Positions 1 to 11,383 of a DNA stretch of 64,000 nucleotides are shown in pieces. Source of the stretch: Thereva unica. Its lineage: Eukaryota > Arthropoda > Insecta > Diptera > Therevidae. The position numbers were made by a program, and so were the translations under genes. Below the pieces are notes generated by a model that was not told where the DNA came from, made no database searches, and saw only the letters and a program-made list of their open reading frames with translations. The stretch is taken from contig OX465282.1 in NCBI GenBank assembly GCA_949987705.1, forward strand, positions 2,468,501-2,532,500. The letters run 5' to 3'. Each line of letters begins with the position of its first letter. Position 1 is the first letter of the stretch.

Positions 1-244
1 TTCAAAACTCAAATAATCGGATGGACTATTCCTCTGTTGGGATTGGTCTGGCAGCCCCTGTTGGTACCTCCAACATGGAAACTTGGCCCCAGACGACCAA
101 GAAAACTATAAAGAGCGTACTATCTGTTACGGAAGTTACCTAAGCGAACCCTGGCACCCTATTATTAATCAGAGAAGCCGGCGAGATGCCTTATTAGAGT
201 TACTCAGGTTATTCTTTCCATCGACGACTGGGAGTGATTAGCTT

Positions 245-985
245 CGGAGGTCTTTGCTGTGGTAGATGCCTAGCAGTTTACCGTTCAGGTTCTCTAGCTC
301 GTATCGACTGCTTCCCAGCTTTCTCCTCACTCTCGCTTTAGCAAACTTGTCGGATAATTTGGCGCTAAACCGGTCGGCTTTTTTACTGAGAGGAAACGTC
401 CGTCGGAACACCTGTTAACCGGCGAGAGCTCTACGACTCTGCAACGCAGACCTTAAGCTTCTCCTTTTTCGTGTGGACCGCAGCCAGGTGATGTTCAACT
501 TGTTCCCAGAGCACTCGTCGCCGATCGTTGGCGGGCAGTACCGTCGCGTCTTCTTACAGACTTTTAGCTGTGGATACATTGACCCGTGAAGAACCATGGG
601 GCACCCGAGCAAAGCCTGATACGAAGAGTGTCCGATGGACACTCCGGAAGGCACCCTCGACTGAGGACCGGTTGAAGTCTCAATCTCTATGATCTTTGCT
701 CAAATACACCCAAATACCTGCCAAAGCCGATCAGTTGAGCCGCTCTGAAGCGTTGCTTTGTGGCGAGTAGACAGCAGAGAGTTTGTGTTAGATGCCGTAA
801 TCGTTCATCAATATTGTAAATTCCTGAGAAGTAAAATGTCGACCATTATCGAAGAATATAACCTCGGGTACCCGAAAGGTGTGAAAAATTCGGTTTTCCA
901 AGAAATTTACGGCGGCCTTAGATGTCTCGCCCGTAACCGGGTGGAAGAAACTGAATTTGGTAAACGCATTCAATACCACAAACAC
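245..985 (-). mobile_element. Ty3/gypsy integrase fragment, inactivated
   Basis: The minus strand reads as a decayed retrotransposon integrase of the mdg1/mdg3-like Ty3/gypsy type. The core start is at 985-788 (AFTKFSFFHPV, then DNGRHFTSQEF). A later part at about 650-560 has the YQALLGCPMVLHGS segment that follows the catalytic core in this group. The C-terminal stretch at about 340-245 reads FAKARVRRKLGSSRYELENL and ends near SKDL. Several stops and frame changes separate the pieces. The first catalytic Asp, normally in VVxDAFTKF, is Asn here, so the copy would be dead even without the stops. Integrase inserts retroelement DNA into the host chromosome. Clade placement is from remembered motif patterns. 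Confidence 0.75.
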
Positions 986-1274
986 TGCCGTGGGGCATAT
1001 TTTTAGGTGGGTAAGGGCCCATATGCATAGTCAATATACAAAAACTGAAAGCGTCGATGCAAATCCATGGCTTTACCCATGGGATGCCGTAGGGGTGTAT
1101 TTGGAACCTGCGACATCGGTTGATCTCCCCATGGCAGAGTCAAAGTTGTCACCTCTTGGCTGTGCTTTTGGACACTGGTTGTCAGAGTGGATCTTGTGGA
1201 TAAGCCGGTCCTGGCTCCTCTGTTCTTGCCACCGTTCGGCCCTCAGGTAAAAGTCACGCAGGTGGCGCACTGGC

Positions 1275-1735
1275 TAAGCTATTTGTAATATTGGTTTGGC
1301 CGACCTCGATAGTTCCCAGAGTTCCGTTCAGGTTATCTCATGCAATCTCAACCAGATCTGGCTCCGACATCGGATTGGCCATTCGATTGTATAGCGAACA
1401 TATCCTCGACACGTACATACGTGTCATACGTTTCCCTATCTTGCCGAGATTCCAATAACCGCTTCACTATCTGATAATCGGATTCTCTCCTTCTAAACTG
1501 ACTGGTCTGGTGGCTCCTCACATCATTCCGCTCGGGGCCCCAAAACCTGGCGACGAAATTGGAACCAATACCAGTCCTCGGCTCTGCCCATCAACACAAA
1601 CGAGATGTTCCGACATCCCTCGGACTGGCTGGCCCATTCATCCCTGGCCGAATTTCTACATGGAACAGGAACTCCATTTAATGGTCCAAGTGAACACTGC
1701 GGACCTTCGCTCGGTGTCGAAATGAGGAGCCTCTC
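1275..1735 (-). mobile_element. Gag-like fragment next to the integrase
   Basis: On the minus strand a stretch near 1640-1540 reads RAEDWYWFQFRR, resembling the capsid motif (AEDWYWFYRR type) of mdg-like Gag. Broken frames continue to about 1275. It lies directly before the integrase on the same strand, with no room for protease, RT or RNase H, so the internal two thirds of the element appear deleted. Identification rests on one motif and is tentative. Confidence 0.4.
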
Positions 1736-1784
1736 GCGACCGATCGTAAGTGCTCGCCAGTTGGCTCTCCTTTATCTTCGTACA

Positions 1785-1905
1785 GTATGTGGTCACCGTG
1801 TACAAGCAAAGCCACAAAACAAATTTCCATACGATCAGAACGTCGATCGAACAATTCTTAGATCACAGATCAGTGATCTAGCCTCTTCTGGAATCATCGC
1901 TATTC
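1785..1905 (+). mobile_element. Ty3/gypsy reverse transcriptase N-terminal fragment
   Basis: The plus strand encodes KPQNKFPYDQNV followed by ISDLASSGIIA. This fits the entry of a Ty3/gypsy RT domain: the proline-rich lead-in, then the short helix ending in GII before the SP..SPVV block. The frame stops soon after, so only about 40 residues remain. It runs opposite to the Gag and integrase pieces beside it, so this is either a second element or an inversion. Confidence 0.4.
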
Positions 1906-2109
1906 TCCACAAGTGTTTCGGTTCTTAGCTTTCTTTGTTCGAATTTGTGGAAGTAAAGCTTCAATTGGAATTAAGGCGCCCGACTGCCATCCCAAAGGCC
2001 TACGGCTCGCCTCCATGCAGAGCCAATTTAGTTTGGACTGCAGCAAACATATCTCCCACAGATGCAAACCCACTTTAAACTCACAAAGCATAAATTTTGA
2101 TAGCCGCAA

Positions 2110-3057
2110 ATTATGTAAATATCAATCGACCAAAAACTGATGGTATTAGTAATCATAAAGTTCAAAATAGGATAAAATTATCATAATTCCACCAATTTAC
2201 CACAATCATCCCCATAATTCCCCAAAAAACTTTTCATGTATCCTGAATAATTATTTTTTGCCTATATTTGAACAGAAATGGAAGGAGGCTTCAATACCAC
2301 ACACAGGGATATATGTATGTCATAAATATGCATACGTAACATATCCGATATCCGATCAGATGACACAAAAACATAAAACTTATTACATAATCTCCACCCC
2401 CACCCTAACCCCCAATCAAAAAAAACATACAGCATCCTTTTACGACCAATGATTCCAGATCGGTTACGAAACTGTCGTGAATCGATTTTGATGACATCTC
2501 TCGGCATTTCTTGTTATATATTTTGTTGTTTTTATTTTTAAGGAGTCTCGTCCTGGATACAAGGCTGCCAGAATGTCTGTGCGTTATCCGTAGTCAGAGA
2601 TAAACAAGCCGTTCTCCGTTGGTCCAATTAATCACCCTCCCCCGCGCGCTCTCTATCATCTAGCGGCAAAAAGTTTGGATTGTTTACTCTAGTAACAAAC
2701 TTGACGTAAACATCAACCTTTACATTGTAGGCCAGCCAATGAGAGCGAGAAGTGTCGAGGCAAGTTTTGTTTGTCAGTGAATGTTATCGAGTGACGGATG
2801 ACATGCAAAAATGGATAAAATATGAAGGCGGAAGAGCAAATGTTTTTGCAAGTTTTTTCGGGGATGGGTTTGGATTGATTTAATGTTTATCGTTGCGAAG
2901 CCGGATGACCGATTTGGAAGGGGTGCAAAATTCATCCGTTAGACATTTTCTTTTCTCTTGCTTCCACTATAGTATGTGGGAAATGTCTATAAGTTGTCGT
3001 GGAACATACATACTTCAATAATTCTATGAGAAAAATTTACATACAGACTTGTCTGTT
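2110..3057. other. Stretch without a recognisable gene
   Basis: AT-rich at the left, with a more GC-rich patch at 2600-2760 that contains two CCAAT-type sequences (near 2620 and 2738). No conserved reading frame or repeat end was recognised. A promoter is possible, but only these generic motifs support it. Confidence 0.3.
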
Positions 3058-3480
3058 GTTTTTTTTTTTTATGTGTAAGGCTAAGCTCAGGTGTCAGCCT
3101 TTGTACTACCAGTCCGTCATATCGTACACGTCATCAAAACGTCAGCAAGCTTAGCTCGAAGGATAGAGAAAGGATAAGACAAATTCAAGGGAGTCTGGGG
3201 GTGATGAGAAGATGGGCCCTTGATGGAACGTTGCGTTTGTACTCTTAGATGTTGTATGAGTCCGGAAATACTGACTGTGGAAGGTTGTTCCATAGTTGAG
3301 TTGTTCTATAAAAGAACGAATTTCTAAACTGAAGTGTGCGTGAAAATAAGGGCTGTAGACTGTGAAAATGAGCCGAAAGGGTTAGTCTTGTGTAAAAATA
3401 GTTTGCCTTAAATACTATAGCAGAGCAATGGCAGAGAATAAAACACCTCCTCGAGCCAAAGCTTGCAGACTTAAGCATCC
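3058..3480 (-). mobile_element. CR1/jockey-like LINE 3' end with poly(A) tail
   Basis: The minus strand at 3478-3245 encodes the conserved C-terminus of the LINE family seen again at 42.4 and 53.2 kb: LFSRTLQFRNSFFYRTTQ, then LWNNLPQSVFP and SYNI. The frame stops right after SYNI, where the other copies continue (QEFKRRVHHHLL), so the ORF is broken. A 3' UTR of about 180 bp follows, with the AAGCTTGCTG and TGGTAGTACAAAGG signatures shared with the copies at 29.8, 46.8 and 53.4 kb. It ends in the A tail seen as a T run at 3059-3070. Confidence 0.8.
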
Positions 3481-3889
3481 GTCCATCCGATCCTCAATAG
3501 AGTTGGATATTTAGGGCCAAGTATCTGTTAGTCAATCGAATTAATATTTTGACCTCCTTTCTGTGCAGCGCCCTTGGAAATCTGTGGCAGCACTGTGAGA
3601 CGGCAAAGGGCAAATTTGCTCGGAGTTGGCCAACTGAAGATCGCCAACATTCGTTATATTGCAAAGAGTTCCGATCGTGAAGGTCCTCTTCAAGTGGTAG
3701 CCCAGGAATAACAAGGTTCCATTGTTCCGCTTAGGTCGGGCCTAAGAGACATTTTGGCATGTGATGAAAAAGAAGATTGCCCAAGTAGGTGGATATAGGG
3801 CTGTCTTCAGTGTGGACTGAGGTTCAATCATCTCCTTTGTGCGAATTTTTGATGCTCGTCAAGCCTAAAGTTTAGTGGTATGGAAGATT

Positions 3890-4800
3890 GAATCTATCTT
3901 ACGGAGTTTGAGAAGCTCATCAGTAATCCGATCTCTCATTTGGAAGTCTTTTAAGTCTTCCAGAACGTAGCTTCCTGGGATGGGCTGCCTGCCCTTGGCT
4001 GCGAAAGTTCCATCCGATTTGTCGCTTGTTAATGTTTTTTTGCCCCCTAGCCGCCGGATTGTCTAGAACAGCGTCCGATACTGGTGCCTCGACGCCGTTT
4101 CTTGCATGTACGCAGCAACGTTATTCCAGTACGCTTCTCGTTCCGATTTCATTTTCTGTCGAACTTCTTTGTTCAATCGTCGATATTGCACGAAATCGAC
4201 TTGCTTCACTCGTTTTCGCTGATCGACGACAAGATCCATGACTGCGCCAGTTCGATCTGCTCCTGAACGTGCATTGAAGTCCCCCGCGAGTGTGCTTAAT
4301 TTGGTTCAAAGTATCGTATCCAGCGTCTATTGAAGATGATCGTAAAATTCGTCCTTGTTCGTGTCTGGGCTGGTCTCGGTTGGCGGATAAACGGACACAA
4401 TATGGATCTTGATCTTTCCACTGATGGTTATCACCGCCAAACGCTCGGATATCGGTGGGAATGCGATAACGCTGCTGGGAGCCCGTCGATCGACCATAAA
4501 CCCGACCCCGGCATGTCATTTCTCACCACCGTCATCGCTTCGTCGCTTGTTGGCGGGACGTCAATGTCTCGGATCCGGTCGTAGTTCCTACAGCACAGCA
4601 ACTGATATTTTGCATTTTGATATTTCCATTGCTATGATTTCCTTTTGTCCGACGTGGTGTCCTGTTCGTACATTCCACGCGGCGAATTGAATTACCATTT
4701 TCGATGTGACTAATTTGGGTGTTCCGCCAGTAACCCACTTCTCACCGGCACCAGTATCTCTGGTCCGCTGGTGCGTCGGCTGTCCCGGATTCGGTAGCAT
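3890..4800 (-). mobile_element. RTE-clade LINE fragment: endonuclease and linker
   Basis: The minus strand carries a decayed APE-type endonuclease start, AAWNVRTGHHVGQKEIIAME (WNVRT is typical of RTE), then GSETLT and VYGRSTGSQQR segments. A linker follows, with pieces resembling the region between endonuclease and RT (near 4110-3990: ASRHQYRTLF, TIRRLGGKK). Frames change several times and no RT core is left. RTE elements nick chromosomal DNA with this endonuclease and copy their RNA at the nick. Several 3' pieces of RTE elements elsewhere in the window may belong to the same family. Confidence 0.7.
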
Positions 4801-5116
4801 AATTTCGTAAATAGTTAGTTCATATATCCATGCGGTTTCTTGTCTAGTTTCTTCAGTTTCCCGAACCTAATCAATTCGGCAGGTCGACCACCCTCCTCCT
4901 TCTGCACCCTGGTCCCAAGACCAGACCTCGGCGGAGTTAGTGTAACCTGTATCACTGATTACCACTCATTCAGGCTCCTCCGTTTTGATTGTGGAAACAA
5001 TACTAGGTTATCTCTTAGACCTTATGCGCACTCCCATTTGCTACGTGGTTGATCTCAGTGGAACTATCTTTTGCAGCTCTTCATATTCGTTCTAAGTCGT
5101 CCACTTAATTAAGAAA

Positions 5117-5221
5117 CAGGGGTGGTAGCACGTAAGTTGTTTTAATCGACCTCTTCATACAAAAATTCAAGATTTTTGTATGGAGAGGTCGATTGAAACA
5201 ACTTACGTGCTACCACCCCTG
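5117..5221. repeat. 105-bp foldback element, near-perfect inverted repeat
   Basis: The left end CAGGGGTGGTAGCACGTAAG and the right end (its exact reverse complement) open two arms of about 50 bp that differ at very few positions. They meet at a short centre made of GATTTTT/AAAAATC-like sequence. The whole unit would fold into one long hairpin. The CAGGGGTGG terminus resembles hAT ends, but no convincing 8-bp target duplication is visible. A diverged second copy lies at 26212-26322. Confidence 0.85.
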
Positions 5222-5347
5222 ATTTTTGTGGAAGATTGTAATTTGTGCGGTCAGTTCCCAATCTTGGCTCACTTTCTGTAATGCTAGTTTGAAGAAGAGT
5301 CGAAGAGTCAAGCACACAGCCTTATCTGGCGTCGCTTCCTGTCCCCT

Positions 5348-5375
5348 AGCATAGGTTAGGTTAAGGTAAGGCTTC
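5348..5375 (-). repeat. (GGTTA)n LINE-tail remnant
   Basis: The short run AGCATAGGTTAGGTTAAGGT is close to the reverse complement of the (TAACC)n...TATGCT tail that closes the LINE at 10077-10095. It is therefore probably the 3' end of a 5'-truncated copy on the minus strand. Too short to be sure. Confidence 0.4.
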
Positions 5376-5399
5376 CAGTGAAACCGAAGGTGAAATTAG

Positions 5400-6995
5400 C
5401 GATTTGGTGCGTCGTTTTAGTCCCACAACCTCGTTGCCTATAGTAAAATGGTTCTTTGCTCAACTGTGGCGAATATCTAAGGCCATTCTGTCGAGTTGCT
5501 ATCAGTTTTTTTAATATATGTATAATGAAACTGCCTGACTTCTTTCTAGATTAAAAATGGTTTCTTCCTCGATAGAAAATATTGACAGGTCTATAAAAGT
5601 TTCTAAACTCTTGTGTATGTTTTAATATTCTTTCTAAGATGTCTCAACCCTACTCACAGTTTGGCAATATTTTCTTTATAACCCCATGAAATTTAAATTA
5701 AATTTTTACAATTCCTAAAATATACACAAAATTTATTTCATGAAACAGGCAGCTCCCAACTGTTTCCCCTAAAAATTGAAATAGCAAAGGAATAAATTCC
5801 TCTCTCTCTCCCTCACAAAAAAAAACACAATTTCGCAAATTTTCTAGTCTCATCTTTCATAAAATACCTTTTGACTTCCGCCATTGAGAAACTTTTCGGA
5901 ATATTCCCTTTAAATGTTTTCGACAATAAACAACAAGGCTGAATTCCAAAAACACCACAAGAGTAAGAAAGGCAAAATGTTCTGTGATAGCATGAAGTTT
6001 CCTGCCTTCTTCGTCCTCCAACCCCGCCCCAAAAATTCTGTGTTTGAAATTGTTTTGGGTGGGTTGGGAGTTGAGTGTAAATATCCTTTATGTCAATAAC
6101 CAAACCAACCCTTCACCTTGTTGAACATTCTGCCACACCCTGTCTGTAAAATTTTAATTTTGATATTTTTGCAAGCACCTGGAATAACGTAACCTGATCC
6201 CAGGGGTGAAATTTGGTAAACTAAGCTCTAACCCACTCACACTCCCCCCCCCCATTTCAGGGAACCAGACATTATCAACAATTTAACAGTTGTATCTACC
6301 CCGGAATCGGGCTCCAAAGCAAAAAAACAAACACAGCCTCTGCTCGGCTGGGACATAATTTAGCGGTCAGTGGAGCACAAGTGTTACACAACCCCAATAG
6401 CCCCAATTTCGCATTTCTGACTCTGCTAATCCGGAATTTAATTATCTCCGAATTCTGGATGAGTGCCCCTGTCCCCTCGACCAGCCACGAGCACCACGGG
6501 CGCACCTTAGTTGTTTCTTTAAGCAAACTCCGGCTTGTGGCTCACCTGCAATTAGTGAACTTCTAACCGAGAGCATCCGTGTCTTTGCTGTTACAGGTGG
6601 TTCCCAGACACAAGATTGACTACGAGCAAGCAACAACAAAAACCGGGGTAGAAATAAAGGAAAGTTGTTAATTAAATTTCACCCTTTCTTTGGGGGTTGG
6701 TTTTTCTTGAACTTTCTTTCGTGTCCTATGCAATTAGCAAACAGCATTTTCTTATTAAAGCCAGAGGGGGCGAACATTTTCGCCAATGGACACACTTAGG
6801 CCAGTGCAATGGTCAAAAAAAGGGTAACCTGGGAATTTATAGTGGAAAATTATTGTCCCGCACGATGTTTGGGGTCCATTATGAGTTTGAAATTGAATAT
6901 TTGGGATTTTTGGGGTTTTTTATGTGTAGTAGGGCTATAGCTCATACATAAGCCCTTTGCCTTGTCAACTTTTACATCTAATGACGCTACAGCCC
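5400..6995. other. AT-rich stretch without a recognisable gene
   Basis: Several short open frames on both strands, all of low-complexity composition and without recognised motifs. No splice-bounded conserved exon, inverted repeat or tandem array was noticed. Confidence 0.4.
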
Positions 6996-6999
6996 TAAT

Positions 7000-7195
7000 A
7001 GAGCCTTGCTTATTTCTTCAAGTTTGACTCCAGTTCCGGATATTTATCATTGTGTCTGCGTCACCCGTCATAGAGTCTATCCACGTCCTCCTGCTCTGCC
7101 TACTCGCCTATTTCCCCAAATTTCTGCTACCATAAGCAGTTTTGGGATAAGGTTATCCTCCATTCTGATTACGTGGCCAGCTTTAATATAATCTC
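7000..7195 (-). mobile_element. LINE C-terminal fragment (RTE/L2-like tail domain)
   Basis: The minus strand reads AGHVIRMEDNLIPKLLM, then NRRVGRAGG. In a shifted frame it continues SRRTWIDSMTGDAD and INIRNW. This is the pattern GHVxRM...GRPxxRWxDSVxxDxxxLxIxNW found at the C-terminus of many insect endonuclease/reverse-transcriptase ORFs. One frameshift is needed within about 60 codons. No RT domain adjoins it. Confidence 0.55.
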
Positions 7196-7199
7196 AGTT

Positions 7200-8945
7200 C
7201 GCAAACAATTTTCATATATGAATTCACTGAGGATAATACCCCAACGTCACCGGCCGAACTGCGAAAGTTCTAGCAAATTAGAGTACTTAGCTTCAATTAT
7301 TGCTTAAGTTCCCATACATTTTCACATATTTAACTCAGGAAACTTAGGAGAACTATTTGAAAAGCTTCAAAGAAATGTCAGAAGATGTACCGCGCAAGTT
7401 CGAACAAATTGGCGAACTGAACTTCTAATCTCGGTTCAGTTCGCATAAAATTTCCACATATTCAACTGAGGATAAACAAACCTCAGTTTGCCCAACTGGT
7501 CTGCCTCGAACTGAAGTTGAAAGAAAAAACTCGTTCAAAAGAGTGTAATCAACTATAATAGTGGAATGCCATTCCAGTGGGCTTTTGCATTTCTGACTTC
7601 CAGCGAAAAAGCAACAACAATTTCCAGCACGAACGGAACATGAACTGGACTTTAGCCGGTGAAGCCACTTATGTGAATTGAACTGACGTCGGTGAAGCCG
7701 AAGCATTAAGCTTCAGTTTAACTCATACAAAGCTTTTGTTTTTGTTGTTGTATTGCTTCATATTTCAGGCAATTATGCTGGTGACCGTGAAGGGTACCAT
7801 TTAGCATACTCAATAGATCGGTTCTGGTTTGATAGCAGAGGTTAAGCAGCTTTGGACGTAATCGGTATTCAGCTGGGAGACCGTGTTGATAAAAAGATAC
7901 TCGGGTTTAAAAATATAAAGTTATCGACACTGGCGCAGTTATTACTCATATATCCACGCCAAAACTCTGCAATTTTTCGGAAACTCTTTTCGACTAGGGA
8001 TTTAGGAGCAATGATTTTTTCTCCTGGGGGCCAAATGGAGCATTCCTTGTGACAAGGCGCGATTGAGGCGAGGGGTAAGGTCCTTTGTGTGAGTCTTATA
8101 GGGGGTCCACATGGGTCGGACTAGGCTCATAGAGGCCATGTCTGCACCCCCTCTCAAAATGCTAGTGGGGCATAACCCCATAACCAAAGAGTTTAATACC
8201 AGCTGGTAATTCTATTGACGGATTAACTTTTACATTTTAACGGTTACCTGTTCGTATACTCCCCACCCACAAAGATAATGCTCCGCCGCCCTTGCTGCTG
8301 GCTGAAGAAGATCTATAAACTTTGATCTCTAACTCTGGAAATAGTCGACGGACACCTTTCTACATAATATTGAACCCAATTTCAACTCAGGTTTCACTGT
8401 CCAGTTACCCATTCAGAGAGGTATGGGATTAGTTTAAACCTGACAAAAACTATAACATAGTTCAATGCCCGGAGGGTTCAAAACCAGGGACTAGGCGAGG
8501 TCTACATAACGTACTAGTTGGTCCCAATCTGTCAATAAGGGATCTATTTCTGAGCTAGAGGGTACAGCGGTCGGGTGACAGGAATAATCAACGCCAACAA
8601 TACGGCAAATGAAATGATCAGACTAGAAGCCAGGAGGATCTCTTTGGTATAATGTACAGAAGTCGCTGTGTGCGATGAACAAGAACATCAGCAAGCGGCA
8701 GTTGTGGGGAGGAACATCCCAACCGAACGCTTTCACTGTAGTTGTCCGTCCCTTCTAGGATACGTTGTTTTAGCATTTGGGACCCTTCTTAAAATAGTAT
8801 ATGATCTGGTGCCTGATGAATACGTTTGACAAAATAAACAAAATGAATAACAGTCGTCTCCATCGTCTAACATAAAGGGGATAGTAGTTATGGAGCTAGC
8901 ATAAACTGAAACCTTAAAACCATAGGGAAAATTAGGGACATAGGG
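7200..8945. other. Stretch without a recognisable gene
   Basis: No conserved exon seen. Short imperfect repeats of a 'ttcgaact / aactgaact' kind occur at 7250-7530. The last few hundred bases may be decayed sequence belonging to the LINE that becomes legible at 8950. Confidence 0.3.
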
Positions 8946-8949
8946 ACTA

Positions 8950-10095
8950 TTGCAGCGCTCAGAATAAAAGAATCTGGATCTTGGACCGGAATTAGAGGAG
9001 GGCACTTTAAGGTGCTAGACTCTGCCAATATTCCCACAGAAACCGACTTTCGCATATCCGAGGTCAACTTTACGAAGAACTACGAAGTCTACATTCCGTA
9101 ACGTCGTGAATGGAATAATAGACCACATAGTATTGAAGATGCCATAAACTTCTTGACTGATGGCTCTAAGCTCGAGGGTCGAGTGGGAGGCGGACTCTTC
9201 TCGCCGGAACTTGGGATTGAAGTGTCCTTCCGACTACCCGATCACTGCAGTGTTTACCAAGCGTAGCAATACATGAGGATGTATTGGAAATCAACCAGCA
9301 AGGCGACAGGAACCGAACTGTCTACGTCTTCTCAGATAGTCAGGCGGCTCTGAAGGCCTTGCGCTCTTGCACTAATAACTCCAGAACTATCTCTGAATGC
9401 CGCAGATCTCTTAATTTGATGGCTCAGCAGTCCTCATATGGGTGTCTGCTCACCGAAATATAACAGGAAACTGTAAAGCTGACGAACTGGCTAGGAAAGG
9501 CACGACCGCCACTCTCCTTCCTGGAAAAGAAATGGTTGGTATGCCTTGGGCCACCTTTAAACTCCGATTCAAACACCACACAATGCAATTAGCAGAAAAG
9601 CATTGGAGGAATCTCAACAAATGAACCTTGGCCAAAACGACGTGGCCCTCTTACGATCTCAGGCGGACTACCTCACTGCTGAGCCTCGGTAGACGAAATC
9701 TGTCAGTTACAGTGGGAGTGCTGACCGGACACTGTCTGATAGGGACGCATGCGGCCCGCTTAGGTCTCGAAACCTACGATTTCTGCAGAAGCGGTCAGAA
9801 TATAGACGAAGAGGAAAGTGTTAAACACCTTCTCTGTCACTGTCCAGCTCTAAGCAAAAGGAGACTTACCACTTTTGGTAAACCCTTCCTAAGCACGCTT
9901 GCGGAAATCCCGAAGTTTCGGATCCCGCAACTAAGAAGATTCATTACGTCCTCAAGGTGGTTTAGCGAAGAAACGACACTTTAACATTGGGTTTAAAGTG
10001 GGATCAGTATGGCATCACAACGGGCCTATCCCTTTGGTCTAAGTGTTTGGGCTGTGCACCAGCAGCTCAGCCATATCTAACCTAACCTAACCTAT
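8950..10095 (+). mobile_element. LINE 3' part with RNase H domain and (TAACC)n tail
   Basis: From about 8950 the plus strand encodes the RT-RNase H linker (ALRIKESGSW). The RNase H domain follows: LTDGSKLEGRVGGG near 9155, SDSQAALKAL near 9336, and SAHRNITGNCKADELARKG from 9442, which carries the last acidic residue. The C-terminal region at 9628-9984 has LTGHCLIGTHAARLGL and a Cys/His cluster ending EESVKHLLCHCPAL. Stops and frameshifts interrupt it near 9100, 9260, 9430 and 9622. A short 3' UTR ends in about three TAACC units. The RNase H domain and pentameric tail indicate an I/jockey-superfamily LINE truncated at its 5' end. Confidence 0.85.
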
Positions 10096-11341
10096 GCTCA
10101 AGGAAGCTATGTATTATAATGCTGGAGACTGGAAAGGATCTTGACACTACCACATCAAGATCAGCTGCAAGATCAGTAGGCTGAGCGCTACATTTTTTGT
10201 ATGCAGCACCTAGTACTCTTCACACACCTCGACTTGTATCTTTTGTATACCGCCTTCAAACCGGGCTTAGTCTACTGATCAGTCTTAAGATAGCTCTTGG
10301 ATTAGAGTGTCATATTTCTTTAGGAGTTGATTGCGCTTTTTCTATGTGTCAAAGGTTTCTTCCTGACAGTGATCTACATATGTCCTGTAAAAGGACCTAT
10401 TAAGAAATTTTGAGTTCAGGTTAAGAAAGTTCAAACTTAGCTTTTGTTTGAACAGGAGTGTAGAATTTCATGGGTTGACTCAAGCGTAGTACATGGAGTC
10501 CAATAGTATTCCAAGCCATTTTTGCTCCATATTTAAAAAGCTTCTCCGGGGATATCCTGCAGAAGGACTTGGTACCAACAAATGCAGTGCAATCACCATT
10601 TTGTTCTCGGCGATCTTACGTGATCATATCCATCAAGATACTGGCGATCGTAGTTGCCTGAAGTCAGGTATTTAAACAGGGCGTCATTTTGAATCTCATT
10701 GGATGTTTATTCATGACGTGTTAGATCTCGAGGTATAAATTTATTCGCCGCTGCTAATCAAAGGGCGCTGCTAACAGCCTCCTTCTCCTCATAATTTTTG
10801 TTGAGACTTTTTTTACGAAAGATTAAAAACTTGAACTTTTAAAACTGACGAAAAAATACATCCCCCTGCACCCCGCCCCAAAAACACAATTTTTCTGAAC
10901 TAACTGTAGCAATCACTTTGACACACCGTCTTGATCTCATCTTCTTACAGCTCAGAATCCATTGAATATTTTCAGGGTGAGATCTGAGCTTTTAATCGTC
11001 TTTAAGAGCCCGCGTCTTCGCGTCCATATTTGCTTTCTTAAATACAAGATTAAATGAAATGATGATGATGATGATGTTGATGATGATAGCCGCCATGAAT
11101 GTTTTATCAGACTCAAGGTCGAATTTCTTAAGCCCAGTTCGTTCTTCTTCGAGATGAATTATTGCGCGATGATGGAGAATGAGACAGGCGAGGGTGTTTG
11201 TTTGCTTAGGACATTTCGTGTCTGTCTGTGCTCGTCTGTTTGTGTTGCTTGTTTGTTGCTAAAAATCAAAAATTATTTAATTATTTAAGAATTCTGAAAT
11301 TTTTACAATTGTGTTTTAAAATTTTTACGTTTTCTTTTCAG
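10096..11341. other. Stretch without a recognisable gene; (GAT)n microsatellite
   Basis: Contains a GAT/GTT trinucleotide run at about 11057-11090. No protein motif was recognised. The right end, from about 11300, is a pyrimidine-rich tract that leads into the candidate acceptor site at 11340-11341. Confidence 0.4.
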
Positions 11342-11383
11342 ATATGTGAAAACGAAACTCGAATTATTTTACCGTCCAAAATC
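11342..11383 (+). other. Candidate 42-nt micro-exon
   Basis: A strong acceptor (a pyrimidine-rich run ending TTTTCTTTTCAG) and a consensus donor (GTAAGTAA) enclose exactly 42 nt. The interval is open in two frames: ICENETRIILPSKI in phase 0 and YVKTKLELFYRPK in the shifted frame. The length is a multiple of three, which suits an optional cassette exon. No partner exon was identified. It could be a coding exon of an unseen gene, a 5' UTR exon of the downstream phosphatase-subunit gene, or chance. Confidence 0.3.

Noticed and set aside
2600..2760. A promoter with CCAAT boxes
   Set aside because: Two CCAAT words alone are expected by chance, and no gene start was found next to it.
10077..10095. 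Telomere-like (TAACC)n
   Set aside because: It directly ends a LINE 3' UTR, so it is the element's tail.
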